Source: Dehalococcoidales bacterium (lineage in GTDB: Bacteria > Chloroflexota > Dehalococcoidia > Dehalococcoidales > UBA2162). From it: DNA of 34,519 nt. The position numbers and the translations under genes are program-made. Under the pieces are notes generated by a model. It worked only from the letters and a program-made list of their open reading frames with translations. It was not told the DNA's origin and searched no databases. Below, piece after piece: positions 14,899 through 23,635 of the stretch (its first letter is position 1; each line of letters opens with the position of its first letter). The DNA lies in contig JAUYHA010000086.1 in the NCBI GenBank assembly GCA_030690265.1, positions 1 to 34,519 of the forward strand, written 5' to 3'.

Positions 14899-15654
14899 AT
14901 CTTCTTCGGCAACGCCTTCAGGAATGTCTGCCGGGTCATATTCAATGGTCAGGGTAAGCGGCGGGTCAAAGGTGGCGCCGTCAGGACCAAGATTATAAGC
15001 CAGCACGATAGCACCTGCCGGCGGTGGTGACGGTGGTGTGGTCGCCAGCACTGCCGTGATGGATGCGAGCGGATTACCCTGGGCATCAAGTATCTTGGTG
15101 CCGGCTGGTATCTCTAGGCTCAGCTTACCGTCGGTGGTCGTCAGCGTAGTGCTGACCTGAACGATGCCCTGGGCATTCACCTGCAGGGGCACCGTAGCCG
15201 TAAATCCGCTAATAGTGACGGTAGTGAGCGTTGGTGGTGGGACACCATTCCCTGAAGATGGCGGTGGAACTTCTATGGTAACTGAGAGGTTTTTCTCAGT
15301 TGGCCCGCCACCGGCTTCAAATGTAGCAGTCCCTCCGGCAGCCGTGCCGTTCTGATTAGTAACGTAGAAGGTTATGGTAGCCCCATCCGGGATATCATAG
15401 CCCTGAACTAAAAGGTAAGAATTACCACTAATTCCGTAACCGCCGCTCACCGTATTAACCGGGTTTTGGGTCGGTAAGATTTCTCCAATGTCAACTGTTG
15501 CCGATACCTGGGTGCCGGCAGCCGCCGGAGCGCCGTTTACTGTTACAGTGCCATAGAAGGCGTGGGGAAGTTTGGGTATCCCCTGGGCAAGCACCGGAGT
15601 AGCCCCGAGGAGCAAAAGAAAAACCAAAGCTAAAAAGACAGTTGTCTTCCTCAT
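14791..15654 (-). CDS. Secreted surface protein, 3'-truncated
   Basis: This 287-residue protein has a clear signal peptide (MRKTTVFLALVFLLLLGATPVLA). The rest is extracellular and beta-rich. An Ig- or carboxypeptidase-regulatory-like domain (YGTVTVNGAPAAAGTQVSA) is followed by a proline-rich linker (about 132-142) and a domain with EIPAGTKILDAQG and LTIEYDPADIPEGV, then IAYWDGTEWVVL. This last domain is common in surface proteins of this bacterial group and normally continues past DSVVD. Here the frame passes into the rtcB fragment after about VVDA and stops by chance at 14791. The C-terminus, which might hold an anchor, is therefore lost. GGAG lies upstream, and a strong hairpin precedes it. 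Confidence 0.8.
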   Translation of the reverse strand: MRKTTVFLALVFLLLLGATPVLAQGIPKLPHAFYGTVTVNGAPAAAGTQVSATVDIGEILPTQNPVNTVSGGYGISGNSYLLVQGYDIPDGATITFYVTNQNGTAAGGTATFEAGGGPTEKNLSVTIEVPPPSSGNGVPPPTLTTVTISGFTATVPLQVNAQGIVQVSTTLTTTDGKLSLEIPAGTKILDAQGNPLASITAVLATTPPSPPPAGAIVLAYNLGPDGATFDPPLTLTIEYDPADIPEGVAEEDLVIAYWDGTEWVVLDSVVDALAISPGVVSGTLHCG

Positions 15655-15671
15655 AACTTATCTCCTCTCTG

Positions 15672-15701
15672 GAGGGGGGACGGACTTAGCCGTCCCCCCT
15701 C
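15672..15701 (-). terminator. Strong G/C hairpin between the two surface-protein genes
   Basis: GAGGGGGGACGG (15672-15683) pairs perfectly with CCGTCCCCCCTC (15690-15701) around a 6-base loop. It lies ten bases after the stop of the beta-helix gene and just before the ribosome site of the next gene. It may terminate, or hold back the second gene. No T tract follows. Confidence 0.6.
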
Positions 15702-15710
15702 TAAATCAGG

Positions 15711-18020
15711 CTAGTCCGGTATCACGCCGAAAGTCTTGCCAGCGTTCATGTAGACCCAGTAGCCGTCAAACTGGCTCAGTATATCACCTCCCCAATCGTC
15801 CCAGTCACCATCAGTAGCCAGGGGCACGGAGAGAGATTCGGTAAACTGATTGTAGTTTCCCTGGCTTACCAGGTTGGTTATGCCGACTCCTTGCTGTGTG
15901 CCAATTGTGACGTTGCGCAGCTGGCTCAGCAGTGTATAGGCATCTGTCTCGCCGGCGGCGCTAATGATGTTCCACCCTTCACCGAGAGTCTTGGTCACCA
16001 CGCCAGGGGCCGCGGTTGAGTAATTGATACCCACGCCGCCGCCGCCGTCAGTCTTAAGATAGTAAGCGTCTACCGAGGTTAGCTGGGTAGCCAGGGTTAC
16101 CTGTGCATAGCCAGTGCCGGCGGTATACTTGTATGCCACTGTTGCTGTCCAATCTGTGCCGGTAGTTACCTCTTTATCAGGGGAGACCAGCGTCCAGCCG
16201 TCCTTCAAAGCCAGCGTCTTTTCGTAGGTGGTGGGCGTAACGCCCTCTTCCACTTCGGCAAGCAGCCACGGCTCGTAGTCAACGTAGTTGCTGACAGTGT
16301 CTCCATAGGCGATGTCATAAAGTGCACCAGCATATAAAGCTCCGCTGGCATTACCCCACCAGTTGTTGGTGGCGTCAAGGGTGTTGGCAGTGTCGGTGTT
16401 TTCCACGCCGTAGGTGGTGTTACCATCGATGTTGTTGTTGTTGACAACCACGCCATTGGCAGAGGAGCGAACCTTGATGCCCACAACATTCGTCTGCACC
16501 GTGTTGTTGGTCACGCTGATGTTGGTCAATGGTTGGCTGCTCGTTCCTATCAAGATGCCCTGGTCAAAGCCTTTGCCTGTGCCTGAACCCTTAACCGTGT
16601 TACCAGTCAGCGTAACCGTATCCTGGGTACCAAAACCTAAACTAGAGTCCCTCACAAGTATGCCCTGCCAGGCAATAGTCGTTAATATGTCGGTTATGAT
16701 GCTGTTGCCGCTGATAGTTGTCTTGGAACGTTCGGTGGTTATGGCACGGAAGACGTCTCCGGTGAACTGGTTATCCGTGATGTTAACGGTACTTGTTTCG
16801 GCGTCACGGTTAATATAGATTGCTTCGAAGCCTACGGTTCCCGTTCCATGATTGGTAAAGGTGTTATCGTGGATATTAAGTCCAGAGATATCAACACCAG
16901 GCACAGCCACTTCGTGGTAGGTTTGCATTCCCTGGGAGATATCGTCCGTTGTACTGGCGTTGGTCACCTCGAAAGAGTTGTCATAAATCTCGACGTTCGA
17001 CGCCCCGATGACCATACCGCTGGAATAGTAACCGCTAACCGGGTCAGGCCCCTGGATGGTAAAGCCATGGACTTTCACCCCGTTTGCCAGGATTTCAATA
17101 TTGGGTGCGGCGAGAGGGAATAGAGTATAAGCTGTCATTGCCACACCTTTAATGGTAGCTCCGGTGGCGCCCCCTAGCTCCAGGTCAGTCTTGGTGTCAG
17201 GAATTACCAGGTCTTCCTCATACGTCCCCGCTGCCACCTGGATGGTATCGCCCGCATAGGCGGAATCAATGGCGTCCTGGATAAGGCCATACTGGACCAC
17301 GCCATTTATGGCGATATCATCAACATAAGCTTCACTATTGACGACCCAGTTGTCTACTTCTATTTCCAGGGCGGTAACAGCAGTATCTCCGTCAACAGAT
17401 GCGTCAACAGTTCCTGCCTTCCACTCGGCAAGCGTTCCGTAAATAAAGCTCGGGTCACCAAGCGGTCCGGGAGGTCCGGAACTGAGCCAGGCGTTAGAAG
17501 TGCTATCTATTTCCGCAGGGCCGTTACCGTCATCACTGAAAGTCTGATACCAGTCCCCTGTCAGAGCACCATAGGGCATGGGGGCTTCGTCAGTATAATG
17601 AGTTTCGTCATTATAAGCATATTCAAAAACCAGAGCATCGTCTGATGTACCATCGCCGTCAATGTCTATTTTTATATCAACATGGGGTGGATAGCCGGCA
17701 ACTAGATACTCCCACCAGGAGATTGAGGTAATATCATTCAGGGTTGTCCCTTCAGGCATCTCGATGACAATCCTGGCTTCGTCGCCATCTCCAGCGGTTG
17801 TTGTCCCTGTGTCAAGATGAGCTGAGTAGCTTCCGTTATAGACCTCCGCTGTTGACCACTCGGCTGTAGAATCTGCATTTTTTGTGGTAAGTTGCAAAGG
17901 ATAAACATTAAGCGTGTCGGGATCTACCGCCATCGCTGGCACCGCCGTCACCAGGCTGAGGCTCAACGCCAGCACCAGGGCAAGTCCCGCCTGCCATATT
18001 GTCTTGAACCTACTTTTCAT
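15711..18020 (-). CDS. Large secreted right-handed beta-helix surface protein
   Basis: This 769-residue protein has a signal peptide (basic MKSRFK, hydrophobic core, cleavage after AMA near residue 31). Residues about 35-240 form a beta-sandwich-like module with a calcium-type loop (DIDGDGTSDD). Residues about 250-570 are a right-handed parallel beta-helix of the NosD/pectate-lyase type: the opening IQDAIDSAYAGDTIQVAAGTY and many coils of the NNTV/DNQF/NNNNIDGN kind. The C-terminal part (about 590-769) repeats a module beginning DGWTLVSP and EGWNIISAAG. Such proteins sit on the cell surface and may bind or process polysaccharide; no catalytic residues can be assigned. AAGGAGG precedes the ATG. 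A hairpin lies in the leader. Confidence 0.88.
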   Translation of the reverse strand: MKSRFKTIWQAGLALVLALSLSLVTAVPAMAVDPDTLNVYPLQLTTKNADSTAEWSTAEVYNGSYSAHLDTGTTTAGDGDEARIVIEMPEGTTLNDITSISWWEYLVAGYPPHVDIKIDIDGDGTSDDALVFEYAYNDETHYTDEAPMPYGALTGDWYQTFSDDGNGPAEIDSTSNAWLSSGPPGPLGDPSFIYGTLAEWKAGTVDASVDGDTAVTALEIEVDNWVVNSEAYVDDIAINGVVQYGLIQDAIDSAYAGDTIQVAAGTYEEDLVIPDTKTDLELGGATGATIKGVAMTAYTLFPLAAPNIEILANGVKVHGFTIQGPDPVSGYYSSGMVIGASNVEIYDNSFEVTNASTTDDISQGMQTYHEVAVPGVDISGLNIHDNTFTNHGTGTVGFEAIYINRDAETSTVNITDNQFTGDVFRAITTERSKTTISGNSIITDILTTIAWQGILVRDSSLGFGTQDTVTLTGNTVKGSGTGKGFDQGILIGTSSQPLTNISVTNNTVQTNVVGIKVRSSANGVVVNNNNIDGNTTYGVENTDTANTLDATNNWWGNASGALYAGALYDIAYGDTVSNYVDYEPWLLAEVEEGVTPTTYEKTLALKDGWTLVSPDKEVTTGTDWTATVAYKYTAGTGYAQVTLATQLTSVDAYYLKTDGGGGVGINYSTAAPGVVTKTLGEGWNIISAAGETDAYTLLSQLRNVTIGTQQGVGITNLVSQGNYNQFTESLSVPLATDGDWDDWGGDILSQFDGYWVYMNAGKTFGVIPD

Positions 18021-18052
18021 TTAGTCTTATTTCCTCCTTCTTTGTATGTATT

Positions 18053-18071
18053 TGCCTGGCAATGCCAGGCA
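18053..18071 (-). promoter_or_regulatory. Leader hairpin of the beta-helix gene
   Basis: TGCCTGGC (18053-18060) pairs perfectly with GCCAGGCA (18064-18071) over a 3-base loop, about 30 bases upstream of the start codon and just before AAGGAGG. It may stabilise the mRNA or modulate translation. It could also be the terminator of the membrane-protein gene at 18128. Confidence 0.45.
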
Positions 18072-18127
18072 TTTAGTATCTCTCCCACATAAATCACCTC
18101 CTTTTTTCAATTCACCCCTGCCTCATA

Positions 18128-18457
18128 TTAGTTTCTCATACGTATCGGTCTTAACCGAACTGAACTCGCCCTGCTTTTGCTAAAGTTGCTCCGGTTCTTT
18201 TTTTCTACTGTTACTCTTTTGAAGATTCTGACCAATATCCATCCCCAGGCGAGCACTGTTAAGCCAAGAATAAAAGAAGCTATAATAAATTCAATTTGAT
18301 TCATGCTGTCCGGAATAATTTTGAGTCCGGCGAGTAACATGTAAAATAGCCATACGGCTAAGAAACTTGTCCCCAGATTCAAACTTAAAACACAAAACAA
18401 AAAGTATTCGTGTTTGAATCTCATTTTACCGGTCATAATTTGGTCACTTTGGGACAT
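18128..18457 (-). CDS. Small two-span membrane protein
   Basis: This 109-residue protein has two hydrophobic helices (about 19-44 and 57-80) separated by a short loop (KIIPDSMNQ), and a basic C-terminal tail (KRVTVEKKNRSNFSKSRASS). By the positive-inside rule the tail is cytoplasmic. No family is recognised. It lies about 100 bp upstream of the beta-helix gene in the same orientation, so a link to surface-protein export or anchoring is possible but unsupported by motifs. Confidence 0.6.
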   Translation of the reverse strand: MSQSDQIMTGKMRFKHEYFLFCVLSLNLGTSFLAVWLFYMLLAGLKIIPDSMNQIEFIIASFILGLTVLAWGWILVRIFKRVTVEKKNRSNFSKSRASSVRLRPIRMRN

Positions 18458-18548
18458 TGTTACCCTATCTTTTAAAACTTCATTTACAATTTTCGCCGTT
18501 TGTCCAATTTCTCTTTGTCAAACTTGCCCAAAAGGAAAATAAATGTTA

Positions 18549-18752
18549 TTATTTCTTATGGTGCGCTATTAGCCCCAGGCGTTCTGAATGGGTCCGCTTA
18601 AGGCGAGCACTAATATGAGGGGGTTGGATGCCTTCATTCTTGGTTGCCCATTCGAGCCTCATTTGATTGAAAAGATTCCTCTCTTTATACGCAATTAGAA
18701 TGTTTTGTAACGTTTGCAGGTCTTCAATCGCCGTATATACGATATTAGACAT
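18549..18752 (-). CDS. Small hypothetical protein
   Basis: This is a 67-residue basic protein of unknown function, ending in a histidine- and lysine-rich tail (RLKRTHSERLGLIAHHKK). The frame is open from TTG 18803, but that TTG is the first triplet of a -35 box (TTGACA). The ATG at 18752, just downstream of the predicted start of transcription, is therefore used. No ribosome site is present. Divergent from it is an XRE regulator. Confidence 0.45.
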   Translation of the reverse strand: MSNIVYTAIEDLQTLQNILIAYKERNLFNQMRLEWATKNEGIQPPHISARLKRTHSERLGLIAHHKK

Positions 18753-18774
18753 AAGTAAATACTGAAGTTGATAG

Positions 18775-18803
18775 AGTATACGCTGCCATTTTTTAAATGT
18801 CAA
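18775..18803 (-). promoter_or_regulatory. Near-consensus sigma-70 promoter
   Basis: On the minus strand TTGACA (18798-18803) is followed by a 17-bp spacer and TATACT (18775-18780). Transcription would start near 18768 and run leftward into the small gene at 18549-18752 with a leader of about 16 bases. Confidence 0.65.
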
Positions 18804-18886
18804 GTGCTTTAGATAAAAATATATAACATATTAGATATTCTAAAGATAAAGCCTATTTCTGGAGATTAATCGGGGCGGAGGTCAAG

Positions 18887-19321
18887 TTGTCAAAGATGGA
18901 CTTAGCCGAATTTTTGGTTCAGCAGTGCAAAGAGAGGAAGCTGTCCTGCCGCAGTCTGTCCGTGAACGCCGGGCTTAGCCCGGGTACGGTTCACAATATC
19001 ATTAAAAGGAAATACACGCCCGCGGTATCTTCATTAAACGCGCTGGCAGACTACCTTGGCGTGAAAAGGGAATACCTGTGGCAGATGGCCGGCTTGCTGG
19101 AAGATATGGACTACAGCACGGAGACGACCTTTTCAGACCCCCAGGTGAGATTCCATTTCGCCCAGGTAGATAAGTTCCCCAAGGAAAAAAGGAGGGTGAT
19201 ACTGAGTGTCATCGAGGCCTTAATCGTTAACCTTAAAGACGAAGATACCAAGCTACACCCGAGGGTAGCCGAAGCTTCAAAAGGTCGCCGAAAATACAAA
19301 GCAGAGTCGTCTAAAGACTAG
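18887..19321 (+). CDS. XRE-family transcriptional regulator
   Basis: This 144-residue protein has an N-terminal Cro/CI-type HTH (about residues 8-62: LSCRSLSVNAGLSPGTVHNII, then SLNALADYLGV). A short C-terminal region (VDKFPKEKRRVILSVIEALI) may dimerise, and the tail is basic. The start is TTG at 18887 with GGAGG five bases upstream; the ATG at 18896 is the alternative. A 7-bp inverted repeat CTTTAGA (18807-18813) and TCTAAAG (18839-18845) in the divergent upstream region is a possible operator. The protein resembles the second XRE regulator at 24988-25395 in size and layout. Confidence 0.85.
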   Translation: MSKMDLAEFLVQQCKERKLSCRSLSVNAGLSPGTVHNIIKRKYTPAVSSLNALADYLGVKREYLWQMAGLLEDMDYSTETTFSDPQVRFHFAQVDKFPKEKRRVILSVIEALIVNLKDEDTKLHPRVAEASKGRRKYKAESSKD

Positions 19322-19339
19322 GTTTTGAGAGTTAGTTGG

Positions 19340-19400
19340 TGGGTAATAGTAGATCCATTGTGCAATAACGCGGCTTCCAAAGCCGATGAATGGCTACCCA
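19340..19400 (+). other. Nested three-stem RNA-like structure
   Basis: Three stems nest inside each other: TGGGTA (19340-19345) with TACCCA (19395-19400), CCATT (19355-19359) with AATGG (19389-19393), and CGGCTT (19371-19376) with AAGCCG (19380-19385). It starts 18 bases after the stop of the XRE gene. The inner loop recalls an anticodon arm but no tRNA can be folded. It may be a small structured RNA or a 3'-UTR fold. Confidence 0.35.
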
Positions 19401-19517
19401 AGTTTTGGCTTGACAAGTAATTAGGAAATCAATAATCAATAACTGAAGACCGGCCATGAGCCTCCCTCTCGTTTTTGCTTTCATAAATGGAGAAGTGGCT
19501 TGGGGGGTGGGGTAATC

Positions 19518-20132
19518 CTATTCCAGCCCGAACTGTCGCATGTGAGAGTGGAACTCGGTAATCATTGCTTTAATCTGGTCCGGGTTTGAGGTTACCAGTT
19601 TCTCTATCTCAGTGTGGCGCAGTTCCGCTGCCTTTTCATCAGCCGCCGCCTCCAGATACTCCAGCCTGGGGCCCTTTTCCGCACCGGGAGATTTTCTCTT
19701 GTCTCTAAGCTCAGCGAACTGCCGGTATATATCCCTGGTACGTCCCACATATAGAGTCTCGTCATCAAAACCGAAGATGTAGATGAACCACTTATCGGGC
19801 ATGAAGTGCCCGTCTGTCCATAGTTCCGAGTACTCTATCCGGGGACGCTGTTTTGGTTCGGGAATTACCGCCGGCTGCTTCTTCGGCTTTACCTTGCGTC
19901 CGAGATAACAGTCGAGGCACTGGTAATACATTACGTCCTTGAACCGGCCACACCTGGGGCACCTATCAATCAAGCCCTCATTCCATTTTGCGAAGTGGTC
20001 AGGGCAAAGAAACTCGTCTTCCGGAATGCCTTTTTCACAATCCCAGTACCCACAGGTATTCTTGTTTTTATTATTTTTTCTTCTCCGCCAGAACACACTT
20101 AGAGTATACCCCAGGAATACTGGGCAAAACAA
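19518..20132 (-). CDS. Zinc-ribbon protein with GIY-YIG-like domain
   Basis: This 204-residue protein begins with a short hydrophobic and basic segment, then eight cysteines in pairs (C27/C32, C43, C58/C61, C72/C75) that suggest two zinc sites. A lysine- and proline-rich linker leads to a GIY-YIG-like domain at about 115-190, with IYIFGFDDETLYVGRTRDIYRQF matching the two-strand and YVG..R signature. GIY-YIG domains are metal-dependent nucleases, but some homologues are inactive. The metal-binding glutamate cannot be assigned here. The start is TTG 20132 with GTG 20096 an alternative. It is divergent from proS. Confidence 0.65.
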   Translation of the reverse strand: MFCPVFLGYTLSVFWRRRKNNKNKNTCGYWDCEKGIPEDEFLCPDHFAKWNEGLIDRCPRCGRFKDVMYYQCLDCYLGRKVKPKKQPAVIPEPKQRPRIEYSELWTDGHFMPDKWFIYIFGFDDETLYVGRTRDIYRQFAELRDKRKSPGAEKGPRLEYLEAAADEKAAELRHTEIEKLVTSNPDQIKAMITEFHSHMRQFGLE

Positions 20133-20158
20133 CCTCTATCCTGGTGCCAGACATATCA

Positions 20159-20187
20159 TTGCGAGAGCGACCTGAGTGTATTATACT
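20159..20187 (+). promoter_or_regulatory. Promoter for proS
   Basis: TTGCGA (20159-20164), 17 bp, and TATACT (20182-20187) form a sigma-70-type promoter with a leader of about 50 bases to the GTG of proS. The -35 half overlaps a relic of a dispersed intergenic repeat (CATTGCGAGAGCGA). Confidence 0.5.
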
Positions 20188-20244
20188 ATTTCAAGTCCTG
20201 TATTCTATAACGGCGTAGAGACAAAGCCGGTAAGAAGGAGTAAA

Positions 20245-21954
20245 GTGCGTCTATCCGGGCTGCTGGGTAAGACCCAGAGAGAGTTTCCCGCCGAGGCGGA
20301 TACCATCAGCCACCAGCTGCTGCTGAAAGCCGGCATGATACGCCAGCTGACTGCCGGAGTCTATTCCTATCTGCCCTTAGCCTGGAGGGTGCTCAAGAAA
20401 ATAGAGGATATCATCCGTGACGAGATGGACAAAGCCGGGGGTCAGGAGCTGATGCTCCCCGCCCTGCAGCCCCTGGAACTCTGGCAGCAAAGCGGCCGGC
20501 ACGGAGCTTTCGGGGCGACACTCTTTACCCTTACCGACCGCCGGGAGCGCCGATTAGCCCTGGCACCAACCCACGAAGAAGCCATTACCGAGCTGGTCAG
20601 CGCCAGCGTCCAGAGCTACCGGGACCTGCCCCTGCTCCTCTATCAAATCCAGACCAAGTTTCGTGATGAACCACGCCCCAGAGCCGGCTTGATTAGAGTC
20701 CGCGAGTTCATTATGAAAGACCTTTACAGCTTTGACACTGATGAAAAAGGACTGGACCTGAGCTATGAAAAGATGCTTCAGGCATACCGCAACATCTACG
20801 CCCGCTGTGGTCTGCTTACCCTCCTCGTTGAGGCTGACAGCGGTGCCATCGGGGGTAAGGACTCCCACGAATTTATGGTTATCACCGATTCTGGTGAGGA
20901 CGAAATTATCCACTGCTCCAAATGTGACTATACCGCCAATGCCGATAAGGCTCAAAGCGTCAAGAAAAAGGTAGCAGGCGGCGAGCATCTGCCGATGAAA
21001 GAAGTCAGCACTCCGGGTATGGCAACTATTGAAGAGGTATCAGAGTTCCTGAAAGTGCCCCGGAACCGCACCCTGAAAGCGGTTTTTTATATTACCGATA
21101 CCAGGCTTGTCTTTGTCGTTATCAGGGGTGACCTTGAGGTGAACGAAATCAAGCTCCAGAGAGCCCTGGCTGGCACCGGCTTACGCCTGGCTACCGAATA
21201 CGAGGTAAAAGCCGCTGGCATTGTACCTGGCGCCGCTTCCCCGGTGGGGATAAGCGGCATCAAGGTTATCGCTGATGATTCTATAACCTCGGGGACAAAC
21301 TTCATCGCCGGTGCCAATAAACCCGATACCCATCTGAAAAATGTTAACTACCCCAGGGATTTCAAGGTTGACTTTCTTACTGATATTGCCCGGGCTCACG
21401 CCGGGGATAAGTGCCCCCGGTGCGGAGGCAAACTATCATCCAGTCACGGCATTGAGGTAGGGCATACTTTTAAACTGGGCACCTTTATCAGCCAGAAACT
21501 GGGTGCCAGCTTTATCGACCAGGACGGCTCATCCCACCCCATTGTCATGGGGTGCTATGGCATCGGACTGGGCAGGTTACTTGCCGCCGTCATTGAGCAA
21601 AACCACGATGACAAAGGCATTATCTGGCCGCTGGCTATCGCCCCGTACCACATCTATCTCTGCCCCTTATATCTGGAAAATCCTCAGGTAGCTACTACAG
21701 CGGAAAAGTTATATGCTGACCTTACTTCACAGGGCATGGAGGTGCTCTTCGATGACCGTAACGAATCTGCCGGGGTAAAGTTTAACGATGCTGACCTGCT
21801 GGGCATACCAATCAGAGCTACCCTCAGTCCCCGCACTCTGGAGAAAAACAGCCTGGAGGTAAAACGGCGTTCCGAGAAAGAATCTCAGCTTGTGGCGCTG
21901 GAGGAAGCAGTTACCAGGCTCAAAGAGCTTACTGAAGAAGGGGCAAAACAATAA
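20245..21954 (+). CDS. proS: Prolyl-tRNA synthetase (bacterial type)
   Basis: This cytosolic class II aminoacyl-tRNA synthetase attaches proline to tRNA-Pro. The product is 569 residues, the usual length for the bacterial form with an editing insertion. Visible motifs are motif 1 around GGQELMLPAL, motif 2 (QIQTKFRDEPRPRAGLIRVREFIMKD), the INS editing domain (about residues 220-380), motif 3 (GCYGIGLGRLLAA) and the C-terminal anticodon domain (LCPLYLEN onward). The GTG at 20245 is chosen because AAGGAG lies just upstream and the product then begins MRLSGLLGKT as in homologues; an upstream in-frame ATG at 20176 overlaps the promoter. Confidence 0.97.
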   Translation: MRLSGLLGKTQREFPAEADTISHQLLLKAGMIRQLTAGVYSYLPLAWRVLKKIEDIIRDEMDKAGGQELMLPALQPLELWQQSGRHGAFGATLFTLTDRRERRLALAPTHEEAITELVSASVQSYRDLPLLLYQIQTKFRDEPRPRAGLIRVREFIMKDLYSFDTDEKGLDLSYEKMLQAYRNIYARCGLLTLLVEADSGAIGGKDSHEFMVITDSGEDEIIHCSKCDYTANADKAQSVKKKVAGGEHLPMKEVSTPGMATIEEVSEFLKVPRNRTLKAVFYITDTRLVFVVIRGDLEVNEIKLQRALAGTGLRLATEYEVKAAGIVPGAASPVGISGIKVIADDSITSGTNFIAGANKPDTHLKNVNYPRDFKVDFLTDIARAHAGDKCPRCGGKLSSSHGIEVGHTFKLGTFISQKLGASFIDQDGSSHPIVMGCYGIGLGRLLAAVIEQNHDDKGIIWPLAIAPYHIYLCPLYLENPQVATTAEKLYADLTSQGMEVLFDDRNESAGVKFNDADLLGIPIRATLSPRTLEKNSLEVKRRSEKESQLVALEEAVTRLKELTEEGAKQ

Positions 21955-22109
21955 CCTGACAAATGGCACCAAACGATTGGACAAATGCCCTGCTGTAAGA
22001 CTATACTTTACGCCAGAAGCAGGGGCGGAAAAACTCACCATCACCTGAAACGGGGAAGCTAGCTTTAATAAAGAACAGCTTATCATAAAAGGAGAAGGGA
22101 GAAATCAAA

Positions 22110-23534
22110 ATGCTTGACCTCAGAGATTGGCTGGAAAAGTCAGAGAGTGTGGGCGGCGTGAGGGTAATTAAGGGTCTACACTGGGATATGGAGATAGCTA
22201 TAGCGGCAAACCGGCGTTTGATGGGAGACGACCCGCGTGCCTATCTCTTTGACGATATTGTCGGTTACCCCGGCGGTTACCGCGTCTTGAGCGGGGCAAC
22301 CAAGACGGCACAACAGGCGGCACTTTGTCTGGGCATTCCTGAGACTGCTACCCGGAAAGTCATTGAAGCTACTCGGAAGAAACTCCCGGAGTGGGAAGCC
22401 GCCGCCAGGCAGAGTAAATTTGACCCGAAAGTAGTGCAAACCGGGCCAATATTGGAGAACATTGATTCAGGGAAAGATGTTGACCTTTTCAAGTTCCCAA
22501 CACCTAAATGGCATGAGCTGGACGGGGGCAGATATATTGGCACCACTTGCGCGGTTATCACTCAGGACCCTGACAACGGGGAGGTAAACCTGGGCACATA
22601 TCGCATCGTGGTTCACGACGAAAAGACCGTAGGCCTATATATTTCTCCGGGTCATCACGGCAGGATACACTATGAAAAGTATCACGCTCAAGGGAAAGCC
22701 TGCCCGGTAGCGATAACGGTGGGCCAGCATCCTCTGATTTCTAACATAGCATCCGTCCCGGTATCTTTCGGAAACGAGTACAATATTATGGGAGCTATCA
22801 GCGGTGAGCCGGTAAATGTCATAAAAGAAGAAATAACCGGTCTACCGATACCAGCGAACAGCGAAATAGTCATCGCCGGCTGGTGCCCCCCTGATAAAAT
22901 GAGAGATGAAGGTCCCTTTGGCGAGTGGACCGGCTACTACGCCGCCATGGGTCCGGCACCCTTTGTTGAAGTGGAGCGTGTCTATTATCGGACCAATCCA
23001 ATAATGACCGGAAGTGGCGCCGGCGCCGGAGCCGGGCAAAATATAGTTCCCGGGATAATGATGAGCAGTATGGTGTTTAACGGGCTGGAGAATGCGGGAG
23101 TACCGGATGTTAGAGGTGCCTGGATAAGCAACTTTGCCGGGCAAATGTGGGTGGTCGTCTCTATAAAACAAAGGTACGCAGGACACTCCCGCCAGGCGGG
23201 CTATGTTGCTTCACAGGGCACCCCGGCCAGCGCCTACCACGGCAGATATGTCATTGTTGTTGACGAAGATATTGACCCGACTGACATCAGGCAGGTTCTC
23301 TGGGCGGTAGCTACCAGGTCTGACCCCGAAACAGATATAGAAATCATTCGCGGGGCATGGAGTACCCCCCTTGACCCTACAATTCAGCGCCCGACCAACC
23401 GGTTCGTGAATTCCAGGGCGATTATCGATGCTTGCCGGCCCTACGAGTGGATAAACGAATTCCCCAAGGTTGTCGATGTAACAAACCTTGAACTGGTGGA
23501 AAAGGTAAAAGAGAAAGTAAATAAAAGTGAATAG
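22110..23534 (+). CDS. UbiD-family prenyl-FMN-dependent decarboxylase
   Basis: This 474-residue enzyme belongs to the UbiD family of reversible (de)carboxylases for aromatic or unsaturated acids. It uses prenylated FMN made by a UbiX partner, which is not in this window. The cofactor motif NLGTYR (N160 to R165) and the catalytic acid pair E267 and E272 in DEGPFGEWTGYY are all present, matching the R-E-E triad of the family. A glycine- and alanine-rich segment (SGAGAGAGQN) follows. It could serve menaquinone or ubiquinone-type synthesis or anaerobic aromatic metabolism; the substrate cannot be told from sequence. AAAAGGAGAAGGGAG precedes the ATG. It stands alone after proS with a 155-bp gap. 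Confidence 0.93.
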   Translation: MLDLRDWLEKSESVGGVRVIKGLHWDMEIAIAANRRLMGDDPRAYLFDDIVGYPGGYRVLSGATKTAQQAALCLGIPETATRKVIEATRKKLPEWEAAARQSKFDPKVVQTGPILENIDSGKDVDLFKFPTPKWHELDGGRYIGTTCAVITQDPDNGEVNLGTYRIVVHDEKTVGLYISPGHHGRIHYEKYHAQGKACPVAITVGQHPLISNIASVPVSFGNEYNIMGAISGEPVNVIKEEITGLPIPANSEIVIAGWCPPDKMRDEGPFGEWTGYYAAMGPAPFVEVERVYYRTNPIMTGSGAGAGAGQNIVPGIMMSSMVFNGLENAGVPDVRGAWISNFAGQMWVVVSIKQRYAGHSRQAGYVASQGTPASAYHGRYVIVVDEDIDPTDIRQVLWAVATRSDPETDIEIIRGAWSTPLDPTIQRPTNRFVNSRAIIDACRPYEWINEFPKVVDVTNLELVEKVKEKVNKSE

Positions 23535-23635
23535 GGTATTAATAAAGAGCCTGGGGTAGTGGGTCACTTTGACTCGCTGGTTATGTAGGGATATTATATA
23601 GGCAGATTATGGTAAAAACATAGTAGAGGTGCAAA

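Noticed and set aside
16414-16818. Rightward open frame opposite the beta-helix gene
   Set aside because: It is an antisense shadow of the repetitive beta-helix codons.
19340-19400. tRNA gene near 19340
   Set aside because: The acceptor and central stems pair, but there is no D-arm or T-arm and the length is wrong.
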